Part shown: positions 18,501 through 25,920 of the stretch, piece by piece
How the letters are laid out: the number at the start of each line of letters is the position of its first letter
How positions within the stretch are numbered: position 1 is the first letter of the stretch
Source: Bacteroidota bacterium
GTDB taxonomy: Bacteria > Bacteroidota > Bacteroidia > AKYH767-A > OLB10
Direction of reading: 5' to 3'
Assembly: GCA_016717325.1 (NCBI GenBank)
Contig: JADKFV010000010.1
Location: 110,349-174,348 of the forward strand
DNA length: 64,000 nt
The notes under the pieces: model-generated
Told to the model about the DNA's origin: nothing
Database searches by the model: none
What the model saw: only the letters and a program-made list of their open reading frames with translations
Position numbers and translations under genes: made by a program

Positions 18501-19031
18501 TTCCGATAAAATCACGCGCATACCTCGACCACCACCTCCGGCACTTGCTTTTAATATAACCGGGAAGCCTATTCGTTTGGATTCCTTTAAAGCCGATTTT
18601 GCATCGGTAAGTTTTTCTTTGTTATCTTCAATTACCGGCACATTGCATTTTCGTGCTACGTTTTTTGATGCTACCTTATCGCCCAACTGTTCCATTACTT
18701 CGGCTTTTGGCCCTACGAAAATAACGCCTTCCTCACCACATCGTTTTACAAAATTTACATTTTCGCTCAGGAATCCGTATCCGGGATGTATAGCATCAAC
18801 CTCATATTTTTTTGCTACATGTATTATTTCATCAATATCGAGATAAGGTTTTAGCGGGTCGCTTTCGCTACCAATTTGATACGCTTCATCGGCCTTGTAT
18901 CTGTGCAGGCTATATCTGTCTTCATAAGTGTATATGGCTACTGTGCGTATGCCCAGTTCCGATGCAGCTCGTAATACGCGTATTGCTATTTCGCCACGGT
19001 TGGCAACTAATAGCTTTTGAATTTTTTGCAT
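15588..19031 (-). CDS. pyc: Pyruvate carboxylase
   Basis: A single-chain biotin enzyme of 1147 residues, the normal full length, that carboxylates pyruvate to oxaloacetate to replenish the TCA cycle. Residues 1-450 are the biotin carboxylase domain (KLLVANRGEIAIRVLRA at the start; ATP-grasp glycine loop KASAGGGGRGMRV; EVNPRVQVEHTVTE). The carboxyltransferase domain begins near 530 with YTDTTLRDGHQSLLATRVR. The C-terminal biotinyl domain carries EAMKM with the biotinylated Lys1112. The gene has a full set of domains without gaps or stops. It is followed by the lipoprotein gene at 15536 on the same strand. Confidence 0.97.
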   Translation of the reverse strand: MQKIQKLLVANRGEIAIRVLRAASELGIRTVAIYTYEDRYSLHRYKADEAYQIGSESDPLKPYLDIDEIIHVAKKYEVDAIHPGYGFLSENVNFVKRCGEEGVIFVGPKAEVMEQLGDKVASKNVARKCNVPVIEDNKEKLTDAKSALKESKRIGFPVILKASAGGGGRGMRVILSEADLEKSFNEAKREAGNAFGDDTIFIEKFVADPKHIEVQILGDEYGNIVHLFERDCSVQRRFQKVVEIAPAPSLKPETKQKLWAHALNIAKYVNYNNAGTVEFLVDGDENIFFIEVNPRVQVEHTVTEEVTGIDIVRSQILIADGKELMSKEIDIPSQESLTCTGFAIQCRITTEDPQNNFKPDFGTLIAYRNAGGYGIRIDEGSSYQGVKISPFFDSMLAKVTAKGRTLKGASARMLRTLAEFRIRGVKTNIVFLENVLKHQVFQDGMCTVKFIEKYPELFKFKTRQDSGTKILRYLADVCVNGKTDMPRKDDSKIFSHAKIPDYNRFAQAPDGTKQLLNKLGPDNFAQWLRNEKEIKYTDTTLRDGHQSLLATRVRTADMIKIAESFAHNHPQLFSMEVWGGATFDVALRFLHECPWKRLKALREAIPNMLLQMLIRGNNAIGYAAYPDNLVEKFIEQSFANGVDVFRIFDSLNWTKSMRISINAVRERTGGLAEACICYTGDILDPARNKKYSLQYYIDLAKELQDMGAHILGIKDMSGLLKPYSAEVLISKLKEELQIPIHLHTHDTSSIQAATYLKAVEAGVDVIDVALGALSGLTSQPNFNSVVEMLRNTPREQKINLPSLNEYSNYWETVREWYYAFESGLMAGTAQVYEHEIPGGQYSNLKPQAQSLGLGHRMDEIKHAYHEANLLFGDIVKVTPSSKVVGDMALFMVTNNLSTKDIFEKGENISFPESVKSMMRGDLGQPPGGWPKELQKIVLKNEKPYTDLPNAHLHPVDFDKEFEAFIAQFDSSLTFLDFLSYKFYPKVFEEYYKHNQQYGDVSSLPTPAFFYGMKNNEELLIEIGKGKTLIVRLLYVSDCDENGMRSVYFRLNGQTRALEVHDKHANITKVSHAKAKGEHHIGAPLQGMLSKLFVNEGDAVKKNMPLFTIEAMKMETTITASRDMKIDKIILKEKTLVEADDLVIEIKS

Positions 19032-19247
19032 AAAAATTTATTTTCAAAATATCTTGTGTAAAGAAAACAATTTCATTCTCATGCTTAAGAAACATTTACC
19101 CTTTATTATTAATAAAATAAAGTTGAAAAGTAGTGCAGGTTAAATAATAACAATTTATGAGCACTGATTTTTTTTGCAAAGAAGTAAGCACAGGTCTTTG
19201 GGAAAGAATAAAAGCCACAAAGAGAGTTTTAAATATATAAAACTTTA

Positions 19248-19298
19248 TTTCTTGTATTTAAAGAAATATAATTTATTTGTTTCTTGTATTCCAAGAAA
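19248..19298 (+). repeat. Upstream palindrome pair of the DUF4143 ATPase gene
   Basis: Two 19-base inverted repeats: TTTCTTGTATTTAAAGAAA at 19248-19266 and TTTCTTGTATTCCAAGAAA at 19280-19298. The second has perfect 7-base arms (TTTCTTG/CAAGAAA) around TATTC. Their starts are exactly 32 bases apart, about three helical turns. The second copy ends 16 bases before the ATG at 19315 and falls inside the likely promoter, the usual place for an operator. A matching pair with the same 32-base step lies after the gene (20601-20651). Confidence 0.85.
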
Positions 19299-19310
19299 AT
19301 ATTATTTTTG
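19276..19310 (+). promoter_or_regulatory. Candidate promoter overlapping the palindrome
   Basis: TTTG at 19276-19279 and TATTTTTG at 19303-19310 (exact TAnnTTTG) are 23 bases apart, at the long end of the allowed range. The palindrome 19280-19298 lies between them. If used, transcription would begin close to the ATG at 19315, giving a very short or absent leader, and a protein bound at the palindrome would block it. Confidence 0.35.
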
Positions 19311-19314
19311 CGAA

Positions 19315-20595
19315 ATGAAAGATGAATTCAAAGAAATATTGTCAGACTTTAATGAATGGACATTGCCGGACATCATCAAGCGTGAAATAGATGTGCCGGT
19401 TAATTCGGGAAAAATAATAACTCTTATAGGGCCACGCAGGAGTGGTAAAAGTTATTGCCTGCTATATCTCATAAAGCAGTTATTGAAAAAGCGCATCCAA
19501 AAAAAACAAATAGTGTATGTCAATTTCGAAGATGAAAGATTAGAAATAAAAGCTTCGGACTTGGATGACTTATTAAAAGCGCAGCGCGAATTGTATCCGG
19601 GGATTGACTTGAGTAGTTGTTATTTTTTCTTTGATGAAATTCAAAATATAACCGGGTGGGATAAATTTGTAAGAAGATGTTATGACAGCATTTCGAAACA
19701 TGTATTCATCACCGGTTCCAATGCCACTTTATTAAGCACAGAAATTGCTTCGTCACTCCGCGGCCGAACGCTAACATATGAGTTGCTTACTTTATCATTC
19801 AAGGAGTATTTAACTTTTAAAGGCATAGCGACAAACAAACAAGATTCCGCGAGTAAAGCTGATGTAAACCGCGCATTAAAGACTTATCTCAATGAAGGTG
19901 GATTTCCTGAAATAGTATTGGGTAAACCTTCATCGCGTGTTAAAGTTTTGCAGGAATATTTTAATGTTATGTTATACCGCGATTTAATTCAGCGGTATAA
20001 ATTTACGAACCTCGATATAGTGCGTTTTTTTCTTAAACGTAACCTTGCAGCCAATTGCTCCTATTTATCACTTAACAAAGTATATCTTGATTTACGTTCA
20101 CAAGGTTATAAACTCGATAAAAATTTATTGTATCAGGTAAACGAAGCCGCTAAGGCAGTATATCTTACTATGAATATCAAAAAATTTGATTATTCAGAGT
20201 TGAAATCGTTGAAAAGCGACAGTAAAACTTATTGTGTAGATAATGGATTGCTGAGTGCCACAACCTTTAATTTCGATAGCGAAATTACACGCCTGTTTGA
20301 AAATGCTATTTTCTTGCATTACAGAAGAACACAAACACCCATGTTTTATTACAAGAACGGCAAAGAGTGTGATTTTGTAATTTACAATCAAAAAAAGAAA
20401 CAATGGCTGCCGGTGCAGGCATGTTATGATATGCGTAAGCACCTCACTTTTGAAAGAGAAGTAGCCGGACTTGTTTCATGTTGCAAAGCGCTTAACATAA
20501 AGGCAGGGCTTATAGTAACAATGTTTGAGGAAAGAGAAATTATAAAAGATTCGATCAAAATAAGTATAGTAAAATTGGTTGATTTTTTGAGTTGA
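19315..20595 (+). CDS. AAA ATPase with C-terminal DUF4143 domain
   Basis: 426 residues from the ATG at 19315. A longer reading from 19174 is possible, but its 47 extra codons cross the palindromes and look non-coding. The N-terminal AAA_14 domain has Walker A GPRRSGKS (39-46), Walker B FFFDEIQN (Asp107, Glu108), sensor-like ITGSNATLLSTE, and the family hallmark LRGRTLTYELLTLSFKEYL. The C-terminal DUF4143 part ends in YYKNGKECDFVI and LPVQACYDM, a PD-(D/E)xK nuclease-like fold in which the expected ExK is replaced. Function of the family is unknown. No partner gene adjoins it, and it is bracketed by two palindrome pairs, so it looks like a self-contained, possibly mobile or autoregulated unit. 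Confidence 0.88.
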   Translation: MKDEFKEILSDFNEWTLPDIIKREIDVPVNSGKIITLIGPRRSGKSYCLLYLIKQLLKKRIQKKQIVYVNFEDERLEIKASDLDDLLKAQRELYPGIDLSSCYFFFDEIQNITGWDKFVRRCYDSISKHVFITGSNATLLSTEIASSLRGRTLTYELLTLSFKEYLTFKGIATNKQDSASKADVNRALKTYLNEGGFPEIVLGKPSSRVKVLQEYFNVMLYRDLIQRYKFTNLDIVRFFLKRNLAANCSYLSLNKVYLDLRSQGYKLDKNLLYQVNEAAKAVYLTMNIKKFDYSELKSLKSDSKTYCVDNGLLSATTFNFDSEITRLFENAIFLHYRRTQTPMFYYKNGKECDFVIYNQKKKQWLPVQACYDMRKHLTFEREVAGLVSCCKALNIKAGLIVTMFEEREIIKDSIKISIVKLVDFLS

Positions 20596-20600
20596 CCTTA

Positions 20601-20651
20601 TTTCTTGCATTCCAGGAAACATGGTTAATAATCTTCTTGTATTCCAAGAAA
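20601..20651 (+). repeat. Downstream palindrome pair of the DUF4143 ATPase gene
   Basis: TTTCTTGCATTCCAGGAAA at 20601-20619 and CTTCTTGTATTCCAAGAAA at 20633-20651, again 32 bases from start to start with a 13-base spacer, as in the upstream pair. The first copy begins five bases after the stop codon. The spacers of the two modules are unrelated in sequence, so it is the palindromes and their phasing that are conserved. No T-run follows, so neither copy is a standard terminator. Confidence 0.85.
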
Positions 20652-20704
20652 ATTATTTATCCAAAATCAGCGAAACAAAGCCACCAATTGTAAAACCGAT
20701 TTAG

Positions 20705-22045
20705 TTATGACTTTGTAAACTGGCGCAAAATATCATTGAAAAGAGAGTAAGCCATCAAGCTCAATAATATTACCATACCTACCATTTGCGCGCGTTCCAT
20801 AAATTTATCGCTAAGCTTTCTGTTTGTAATTGCTTCAAACAAAAGAAAAACAACATGACCACCATCTAAAGCAGGGATAGGCAAAATATTCATCAGTGCC
20901 AACACCATAGAAAGCAATCCGGTTATGGTCCAGAATTTTAGCCAATCCCAATGTGCGCCATATATCACCGCAATACCTACGGGTCCTTGTAAAGAGTCTT
21001 TAGCTTTTTCCTCGCCTTTGATAAGTTTGCCCAGCCCTTTAATGTTTGAAGTTATGGCTTGAAAAGCATCACTCATACCATAAGTGAAAGCAGTAAAAAA
21101 ACTGTATTTTGTTTTTTCTATTCCACCATCTGCAATAATATCTGTATAAGGTGCAATTCCGATTTTTCCGGCAGTATCAGTTGCAATAATTTTTTGCAAT
21201 ATCTGGTTATCACGTTTGATGGTGAATTTTACATTCTGACTTTTATAGTTTGGCATAGTTTCTACCACTTGTTGCGAAGTATAAATCGGCATATCATTAA
21301 TTGCCACTATTTCATCATCTTTTTTCAATCCGGCCTTGGCCGCATTTTTTGCTGGCAATACTTCTGCAATAACACATTTGGTAGTATCGGGCGCAATAAA
21401 ATCCCACTTATCGCTTTTGCCTAAAGTTTTATAAAAATTGCCGGGTACAACTATGTTTTTTAAAACACCATTGCGTTCAATTTCTACAGTAGCGCCAAAT
21501 AACACTCGTGTTGAAATTAAATCTTCAAACCTTTCGAACGACTTGCCATCAATAGAAAGAATTTTATCTCCGGTTTCAAAACCTAATTCTTTTCCATACT
21601 TATTTGCAACTATACCTTGATGCTTATTTACTGTTTGAATTGAGTAATAATCTTTTTTAGCAAAAAATAACAGACATGTAAAGATGATAATGCCAAGTAT
21701 CACATTCATAGTAACACCACCAAGCATTACTATCAAACGCTGCCATGCCGGCTTTGAGCGGAATTCCCATGGCTGAGGTGGCAATGCCATTGCTTCCTTA
21801 TCCATGCTTTCATCTATCATTCCGGCAATTTTTACATAGCCCCCAAGTGGCAACCAACCTATTCCGTATTCGGTGTCTCCCTTTTTGAAACTGAATAATT
21901 TTACATTCCAGGCATCAAAAAACAAATAAAATTTTTCAACTTTTATCCCAAAAGCACGGGCAGCCCAAAAATGCCCAAGTTCGTGAACCGTAACTAAAAT
22001 CGAGAGGCCGCATATAAGTTGTGCAGCCATTATTAAAACATCCAT
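20705..22045 (-). CDS. rseP: RIP metalloprotease RseP (site-2 protease, M50)
   Basis: 446-residue zinc protease in the inner membrane that cuts transmembrane anti-sigma factors and remnant signal peptides. The first helix carries the zinc motif H21-E-L-G-H25 in VTVHELGHFWAARAFG. The third zinc ligand is Asp394 in ALDGGH near the C-terminus. Two PDZ-like domains lie between (GFETGDKILSIDGKSFE, and GLKKDDEIVAINDMPIYTSQQV). Four membrane helices are visible. No dxr gene, its common neighbour, is next to it here. It reads leftward from 22045 just after the terminator of the gene upstream. Confidence 0.93.
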   Translation of the reverse strand: MDVLIMAAQLICGLSILVTVHELGHFWAARAFGIKVEKFYLFFDAWNVKLFSFKKGDTEYGIGWLPLGGYVKIAGMIDESMDKEAMALPPQPWEFRSKPAWQRLIVMLGGVTMNVILGIIIFTCLLFFAKKDYYSIQTVNKHQGIVANKYGKELGFETGDKILSIDGKSFERFEDLISTRVLFGATVEIERNGVLKNIVVPGNFYKTLGKSDKWDFIAPDTTKCVIAEVLPAKNAAKAGLKKDDEIVAINDMPIYTSQQVVETMPNYKSQNVKFTIKRDNQILQKIIATDTAGKIGIAPYTDIIADGGIEKTKYSFFTAFTYGMSDAFQAITSNIKGLGKLIKGEEKAKDSLQGPVGIAVIYGAHWDWLKFWTITGLLSMVLALMNILPIPALDGGHVVFLLFEAITNRKLSDKFMERAQMVGMVILLSLMAYSLFNDILRQFTKS

Positions 22046-22082
22046 CTATTTCTTTATCTTATTTTGTATTTATTATTCTTAT

Positions 22083-22109
22083 AAAAAAAGCCCTATACAG
22101 GGCTTTTTA
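22083..22109 (-). terminator. Rho-independent terminator of the T9SS cargo gene
   Basis: AAAAAGCCCT-ATAC-AGGGCTTTTT: perfect stem flanked by A and T runs, 25 bases after the stop at 22134. Being symmetric it could work in both directions. Confidence 0.8.
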
Positions 22110-22133
22110 TTTATTGTTTGACTTGTCTTATTA

Positions 22134-22910
22134 TTAATTTACTGTTAGCCTTTGAGTGAACAATCCTTTATCTGTTTGCACTTTAATAAAGTAAAAACCA
22201 CTTGGTTCATTTGTCAAATTCAAAGTATATTTTCCTGTATTTGTTTTTTCAATCAACGAGGATTTTAATTCACCTCCAAGCATATTAAAAACTTTAATGA
22301 TGGGCTCGCTTTTAGATGCTTCTGCTAAAGTTAATTGAACCAACGAACCTTTTGAAGGATTTGGAAACAAAGTGAACGCTTTATAAACACCTATTGAATT
22401 AATTGAACTCGCATTTTTAATAACAGTAAAATCATCGAAGGCCATATTGCCTACAGATTTATCATAAAAGAATTTCACATTTGTAGTGCCTGCCGGCAAT
22501 GCATATCTCTTTATTGAGCCAGGTAAATTCGATTGAGGATTAGGATAGGTATATGAATCGAGTAAAGTATAATTTACACCATCTGGTGTGGTATACACAT
22601 ACATCTTGCTTATTGAATCGGTGCCATTACCTTTTGTCCAGTAAATAATACTGTCTGCGTTGGCAAATGAAGGACTTATGGCTGTAGCGCTATCGAACCC
22701 AAACTTATATGAATTAGGACCACTTGGGCCAGAACTTTGAGTACTGGTATAATAACTGAAAGGTCCTACATAAGTTAAATTCCATCCGTTATAGTTAGCT
22801 CCCGATGTGCTGTCGTAAGCGTTAAAGTTGTCGAAAAACAAAACCGTTTGTGCATTGGAAAAAGCACAACTTGCAACTGTTAATAATGCTAATAGTATTA
22901 ATTTTTTCAT
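22134..22910 (-). CDS. T9SS-secreted protein with C-terminal sorting domain
   Basis: 258 residues. Signal peptide 1-20 (MKKLILLALLTVASCAFSNAQ), a beta-rich central domain starting FFDNFNAYDSTSGANYNGW that resembles 'choice-of-anchor' jelly-roll modules, and a type A T9SS sorting domain of about 80 residues at the end (LFPNPSKGSLVQL, then GFYFIKVQTDKGLFTQRLTVN). The protein should be exported by Sec, carried across the outer membrane by the type IX system, and anchored on the surface or released. No catalytic motif is visible. It is transcribed alone, with its own terminator. Confidence 0.85.
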   Translation of the reverse strand: MKKLILLALLTVASCAFSNAQTVLFFDNFNAYDSTSGANYNGWNLTYVGPFSYYTSTQSSGPSGPNSYKFGFDSATAISPSFANADSIIYWTKGNGTDSISKMYVYTTPDGVNYTLLDSYTYPNPQSNLPGSIKRYALPAGTTNVKFFYDKSVGNMAFDDFTVIKNASSINSIGVYKAFTLFPNPSKGSLVQLTLAEASKSEPIIKVFNMLGGELKSSLIEKTNTGKYTLNLTNEPSGFYFIKVQTDKGLFTQRLTVN

Positions 22911-23001
22911 ATATATAATTTATGAGTTCAAATGTACTACAAAAATAAGGCTACACCAAACATGGCGAATTAATTTTTCGTTAAGCGGCCTGGTGTCAAT
23001 G

Positions 23002-23397
23002 CTACTCTGCTTCAACTGATGTGACAAAATATTTTGTATCGCCTTGCCATGGGAAATTATATATTATCTCATCGTAATGTAAAATGACTTTTTTTCCCTG
23101 GAATGAATCTATTTTATCGTATGTGGATTTATCCCTTACCGAAAATTTCCAAATGTTTGTAGGCATTATTGTTCCTTCACCTGCCGTTATTCCTCCTACA
23201 TTTAATTCGCCTTCATATGTTTTAAAAAGGTATCCTTTATAAGAGATTTTTATCAACACGCCCGAACGGCTGCCATCGCTATAAGTAAAGGTACAAACCC
23301 AATATACGATGGCAAAAATCACAATCAAAGTAAGCAGCAATTTTATTTTCCAAAAACTTTTCTTTTTTGCAGGTGCAGGGATATTTTTATTTTCCAT
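23002..23397 (-). CDS. Small membrane-anchored conserved protein (131 aa)
   Basis: A lysine-rich start, a single membrane helix at residues 18-39, and then a small soluble beta domain (SGVLIKISYKGYLFKTYEGELNVGG). The helix makes it an inner-membrane protein with the domain outside. I recognise the sequence as a conserved small Bacteroidota protein without known function. It begins six bases after the stop of pth on the same strand and is surely on the same transcript. Confidence 0.75.
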   Translation of the reverse strand: MENKNIPAPAKKKSFWKIKLLLTLIVIFAIVYWVCTFTYSDGSRSGVLIKISYKGYLFKTYEGELNVGGITAGEGTIMPTNIWKFSVRDKSTYDKIDSFQGKKVILHYDEIIYNFPWQGDTKYFVTSVEAE

Positions 23398-23403
23398 TAT
23401 TTT

Positions 23404-23967
23404 TTATTTTTTGTTAAACGCAGTCATCGTTTTTTCGATGCCCAAAGTTAAGAAAGATTTTATTGCTTCTATTGCAATTGCAATCCTTTCTTTAAGAACA
23501 ACTGACTCCTCCGCACTCCATTTTCCCAACACATAATTCACTTGTTTGCCTTGCGAAAATTCGCTTCCGATGCCAAACCGCAATCGGGAGTATTCAGGAG
23601 TATTAAGTGTGGCTTGTATATCTTTCAAACCGTTGTGTCCTCCATCGCTTCCTTTACTTTTTAGCCGGATTGAGCCATATGGCAACGCCAAATCATCGGT
23701 AAGTACAAGTATGTTCTGAATGGGAATTTTTTCCGCCTGCATCCAGTAATTTACTGCTTTACCACTAAGGTTCATGTAGGTGGTTGGTTTAATGATAATT
23801 GCCGTACGACCTTTATATTTTATTTCCGTCACATTGGCAAGCCTTCCGGTTCGCCAGATTGCATTTTCGGACAATGCCCAGTTATCAGCAATTGAAAAAC
23901 CAATATTGTGACGTGTGTCAGCATATTCGTCACCTATATTTCCTAATGCTACTATTAAATATTTCAT
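23404..23967 (-). CDS. pth: Peptidyl-tRNA hydrolase
   Basis: 187 residues, the standard length. It frees tRNA from peptidyl-tRNA that dropped off ribosomes. Asn10 and catalytic His20 are in GNIGDEYADTRHNIGF. The catalytic Asp is at 91-92 in LTDDLALPYG, and GSDGGHNGLKDI is also conserved. Lies downstream of rplY, a common pairing in bacteria, although a strong hairpin at 24033-24070 separates the two here. Followed after six bases by the small membrane protein gene. Confidence 0.95.
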   Translation of the reverse strand: MKYLIVALGNIGDEYADTRHNIGFSIADNWALSENAIWRTGRLANVTEIKYKGRTAIIIKPTTYMNLSGKAVNYWMQAEKIPIQNILVLTDDLALPYGSIRLKSKGSDGGHNGLKDIQATLNTPEYSRLRFGIGSEFSQGKQVNYVLGKWSAEESVVLKERIAIAIEAIKSFLTLGIEKTMTAFNKK

Positions 23968-24025
23968 ATTGAAAATATGATATAACTATTACAGTATACG
24001 TAGTTGAGTTGGCAATATGTAATTA

Positions 24026-24070
24026 AAAATAAAACTCTCTTGTGTAAAGAATGCAGTACACAAGAGAGTT
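24026..24070 (-). terminator. Rho-independent terminator after rplY
   Basis: Perfect 14-base arms AACTCTCTTGTGTA (24033-24046) and TACACAAGAGAGTT (24057-24070) with a 10-base loop. In the leftward direction the stem is followed by TTTTATTTTTAAT. It begins 21 bases past the rplY stop, separating prs-rplY from pth. Confidence 0.85.
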
Positions 24071-24091
24071 AAACTATTATAAACTATGAAA

Positions 24092-24751
24092 TTATTTCTT
24101 AGCGGCCGGAGCCTTTGCAGCGGCTGGAGCAGCTTTAGCAGCAGCGGGAGCAGCCTTAGCAGCAGCGGGAGCAGCAGCTTTAGCGGCAGCAGCTGGAGTT
24201 TCTACTACGTTACGCGTCATACGTACACCAACTATTACGTTGTTAGGCGAATCGAGTATGGTTGCATTATTAACATTCAAATCCGAAACACGGAATGAAT
24301 CACCAATCTTTAAAGCATCGATATTTACTTCGATTAAATCGGGTAAGTTAGCCTGAAGGGCTTTTAATTTTACCTTTTTTATTTTTTGAACCAACTTTCC
24401 ACCTTGTTTTACACCTTCTGAAGCTCCTGTTAGTTTAATAGGAATTTCCATGGTTACCGGCTTATCGGCAAAAATTTGCAAAAAGTCCACATGAATTAAC
24501 TGATCCAAAAGAGGCTCAAATTGTAATTCTTGCATGATGGCATCGTACTCTGTACCATCCATGTTAATTTTTACAGTATGCACATCAGGTGTGTATACTA
24601 ATTTCTTAAAATCGCGAGCTGGCGATGCGAAATGTACCTGTTCTTTACCTCCGTAAAGTACGCAAGGCACGTGTCCTGATGCTCTCAATTCTCTAAGGGC
24701 CGCCTTAGACAAATTTACCCTTTTGGTACCCGTAATTGCGATTGACTTCAT
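24092..24751 (-). CDS. rplY: 50S ribosomal protein L25 (CTC form)
   Basis: 219 residues, the longer CTC-type L25 that binds 5S rRNA. It starts with AITGTKRVNLSKAALRELRASGHVPCVLYGG, the L25 N-terminal barrel, followed by the C-terminal TL5-like domain. The last 35 residues are a low-complexity tail of Ala, Pro and Lys (repeats of the type AAPAAAKA), corresponding to GC-rich imperfect repeats at 24105-24195. Such tails are common in Bacteroidota L25 and vary in length. The gene lies 32 bases after prs and is co-transcribed with it, a widespread arrangement. Confidence 0.95.
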   Translation of the reverse strand: MKSIAITGTKRVNLSKAALRELRASGHVPCVLYGGKEQVHFASPARDFKKLVYTPDVHTVKINMDGTEYDAIMQELQFEPLLDQLIHVDFLQIFADKPVTMEIPIKLTGASEGVKQGGKLVQKIKKVKLKALQANLPDLIEVNIDALKIGDSFRVSDLNVNNATILDSPNNVIVGVRMTRNVVETPAAAAKAAAPAAAKAAPAAAKAAPAAAKAPAAKK

Positions 24752-24783
24752 TTTTTTTGTTTTAAATTATTAATTATTAGGAA

Positions 24784-25737
24784 TTACTCTTTTATAAATA
24801 AAGGACTTATTGATTCGTAAGAATATACTTTCTGTATAGCTCGCGAAAACAAATCTCCGGTTTGTAGTACTTTAATTTTCGGCATGGGATTTTTCAAGGG
24901 TATGGTATCGCAAACAATTATTTCGGTAAGTGGCGATGCTTCAATACGCTCATAAGCAGGGCCCGATAAAACTGGATGGGTACAAAATGCCCGAACGCTG
25001 TTGGCGCCTTGTTCCATCAGCATTTCGGCCGATTTGGTCATAGTGCCTGCAGTATCAACAATATCATCAACCAATACTACATCTTTTCCTTTTACATTGC
25101 CTATTACCTGCATGCTGTCTATTTCATTGGCTCTTTTGCGTTGCTTATCGCAAATTGCCATATCTACTTTAAATATTTTGGCATACATACGGGCGCGATG
25201 CACACCGCCCATATCAGGAGCGGCAATCAATAAATTATCGAGTTTTAAACTTTCTATGTATGGTACGAAAATAGTTGTAGGGTCAAGGTGATCAACCGGC
25301 ACATCGAAGAAACCTTGAATCTGTGCAGCATGTAAGTCCATTGTCATAATGCGGGTAATACCGGCAGCCGATAATAAATTAGCTACCAATTTAGCGGCAA
25401 TAGCCACACGGGGTTTGTCTTTACGGTCGCTGCGTGCAAAACCAAAATATGGAACTACAGCAGTAATATAATGTGCCGATGCACGCTTTGCAGCATCTAT
25501 TAATAACAGTAATTCAAATAAATTTTCGGTAGGGGCAAATGTCGACTGAATAATAAAAACATCGCAACCGCGTACGCTTTCATCAAAACAAGGAGAAAAT
25601 TCGCCATCCATAAAAGGGGTAACAGTTACCTTGCCCAAAGGTTGCCCATAAGCATTAGCAATGGTTTCTGCCAAATACTTCGAGCTTCTGCCCGAAAATA
25701 TTTTCACTTCATTTCCAATTCGTGTGGTATCTGTCAT
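24784..25737 (-). CDS. prs: Ribose-phosphate pyrophosphokinase
   Basis: 317 residues, full length. It makes PRPP from ribose 5-phosphate and ATP for nucleotide, His and Trp synthesis. Visible motifs are KIFSGRSSKYLAETIA at the start, PRPP-binding DVVLVDDIVDTAGTMTK, the flexible-loop segment FARSDRKDKPR, and DLHAAQIQGFFD for divalent metal and ribose 5-phosphate. First gene of the prs-rplY transcript. A match to the -7 element lies 31 bases before its ATG. Confidence 0.97.
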   Translation of the reverse strand: MTDTTRIGNEVKIFSGRSSKYLAETIANAYGQPLGKVTVTPFMDGEFSPCFDESVRGCDVFIIQSTFAPTENLFELLLLIDAAKRASAHYITAVVPYFGFARSDRKDKPRVAIAAKLVANLLSAAGITRIMTMDLHAAQIQGFFDVPVDHLDPTTIFVPYIESLKLDNLLIAAPDMGGVHRARMYAKIFKVDMAICDKQRKRANEIDSMQVIGNVKGKDVVLVDDIVDTAGTMTKSAEMLMEQGANSVRAFCTHPVLSGPAYERIEASPLTEIIVCDTIPLKNPMPKIKVLQTGDLFSRAIQKVYSYESISPLFIKE

Positions 25738-25767
25738 GTTTTTAGCACCTCATTTTTTTAAGGAGCG

Positions 25768-25797
25768 CAAATGTAGAAGTTATTTTTAAAAGAAAAA
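25768..25797 (-). promoter_or_regulatory. Candidate promoter of prs-rplY
   Basis: On the minus strand TACATTTG (25768-25775) is an exact TAnnTTTG -7 element. The expected -33 position holds TTTT instead of TTTG. The distance to the prs ATG (25737) is suitable. Confidence 0.45.
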
Positions 25798-25920
25798 GGG
25801 TTAAAAGCACAAAATTAAAATGTTTGTTGAAGGCCATAAAATTCCTATTTCAAGGCATTTTACGCAACTATGACATCCGTGTAAATAAAATAGATTTGAT
25901 TTAACATCAAAATTATTGAG

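Noticed and set aside
19174..19314. Longer start of the DUF4143 ATPase
   Set aside because: The extra 47 codons are Lys/Tyr/Phe-rich, encode the palindromes and have no similarity to the family; the ATG at 19315 fits the usual N-terminus.
24105..24200. Separate repeat element in the GC-rich stretch near rplY
   Set aside because: It is the Ala/Pro/Lys-rich coding tail of L25, a normal feature of the family.
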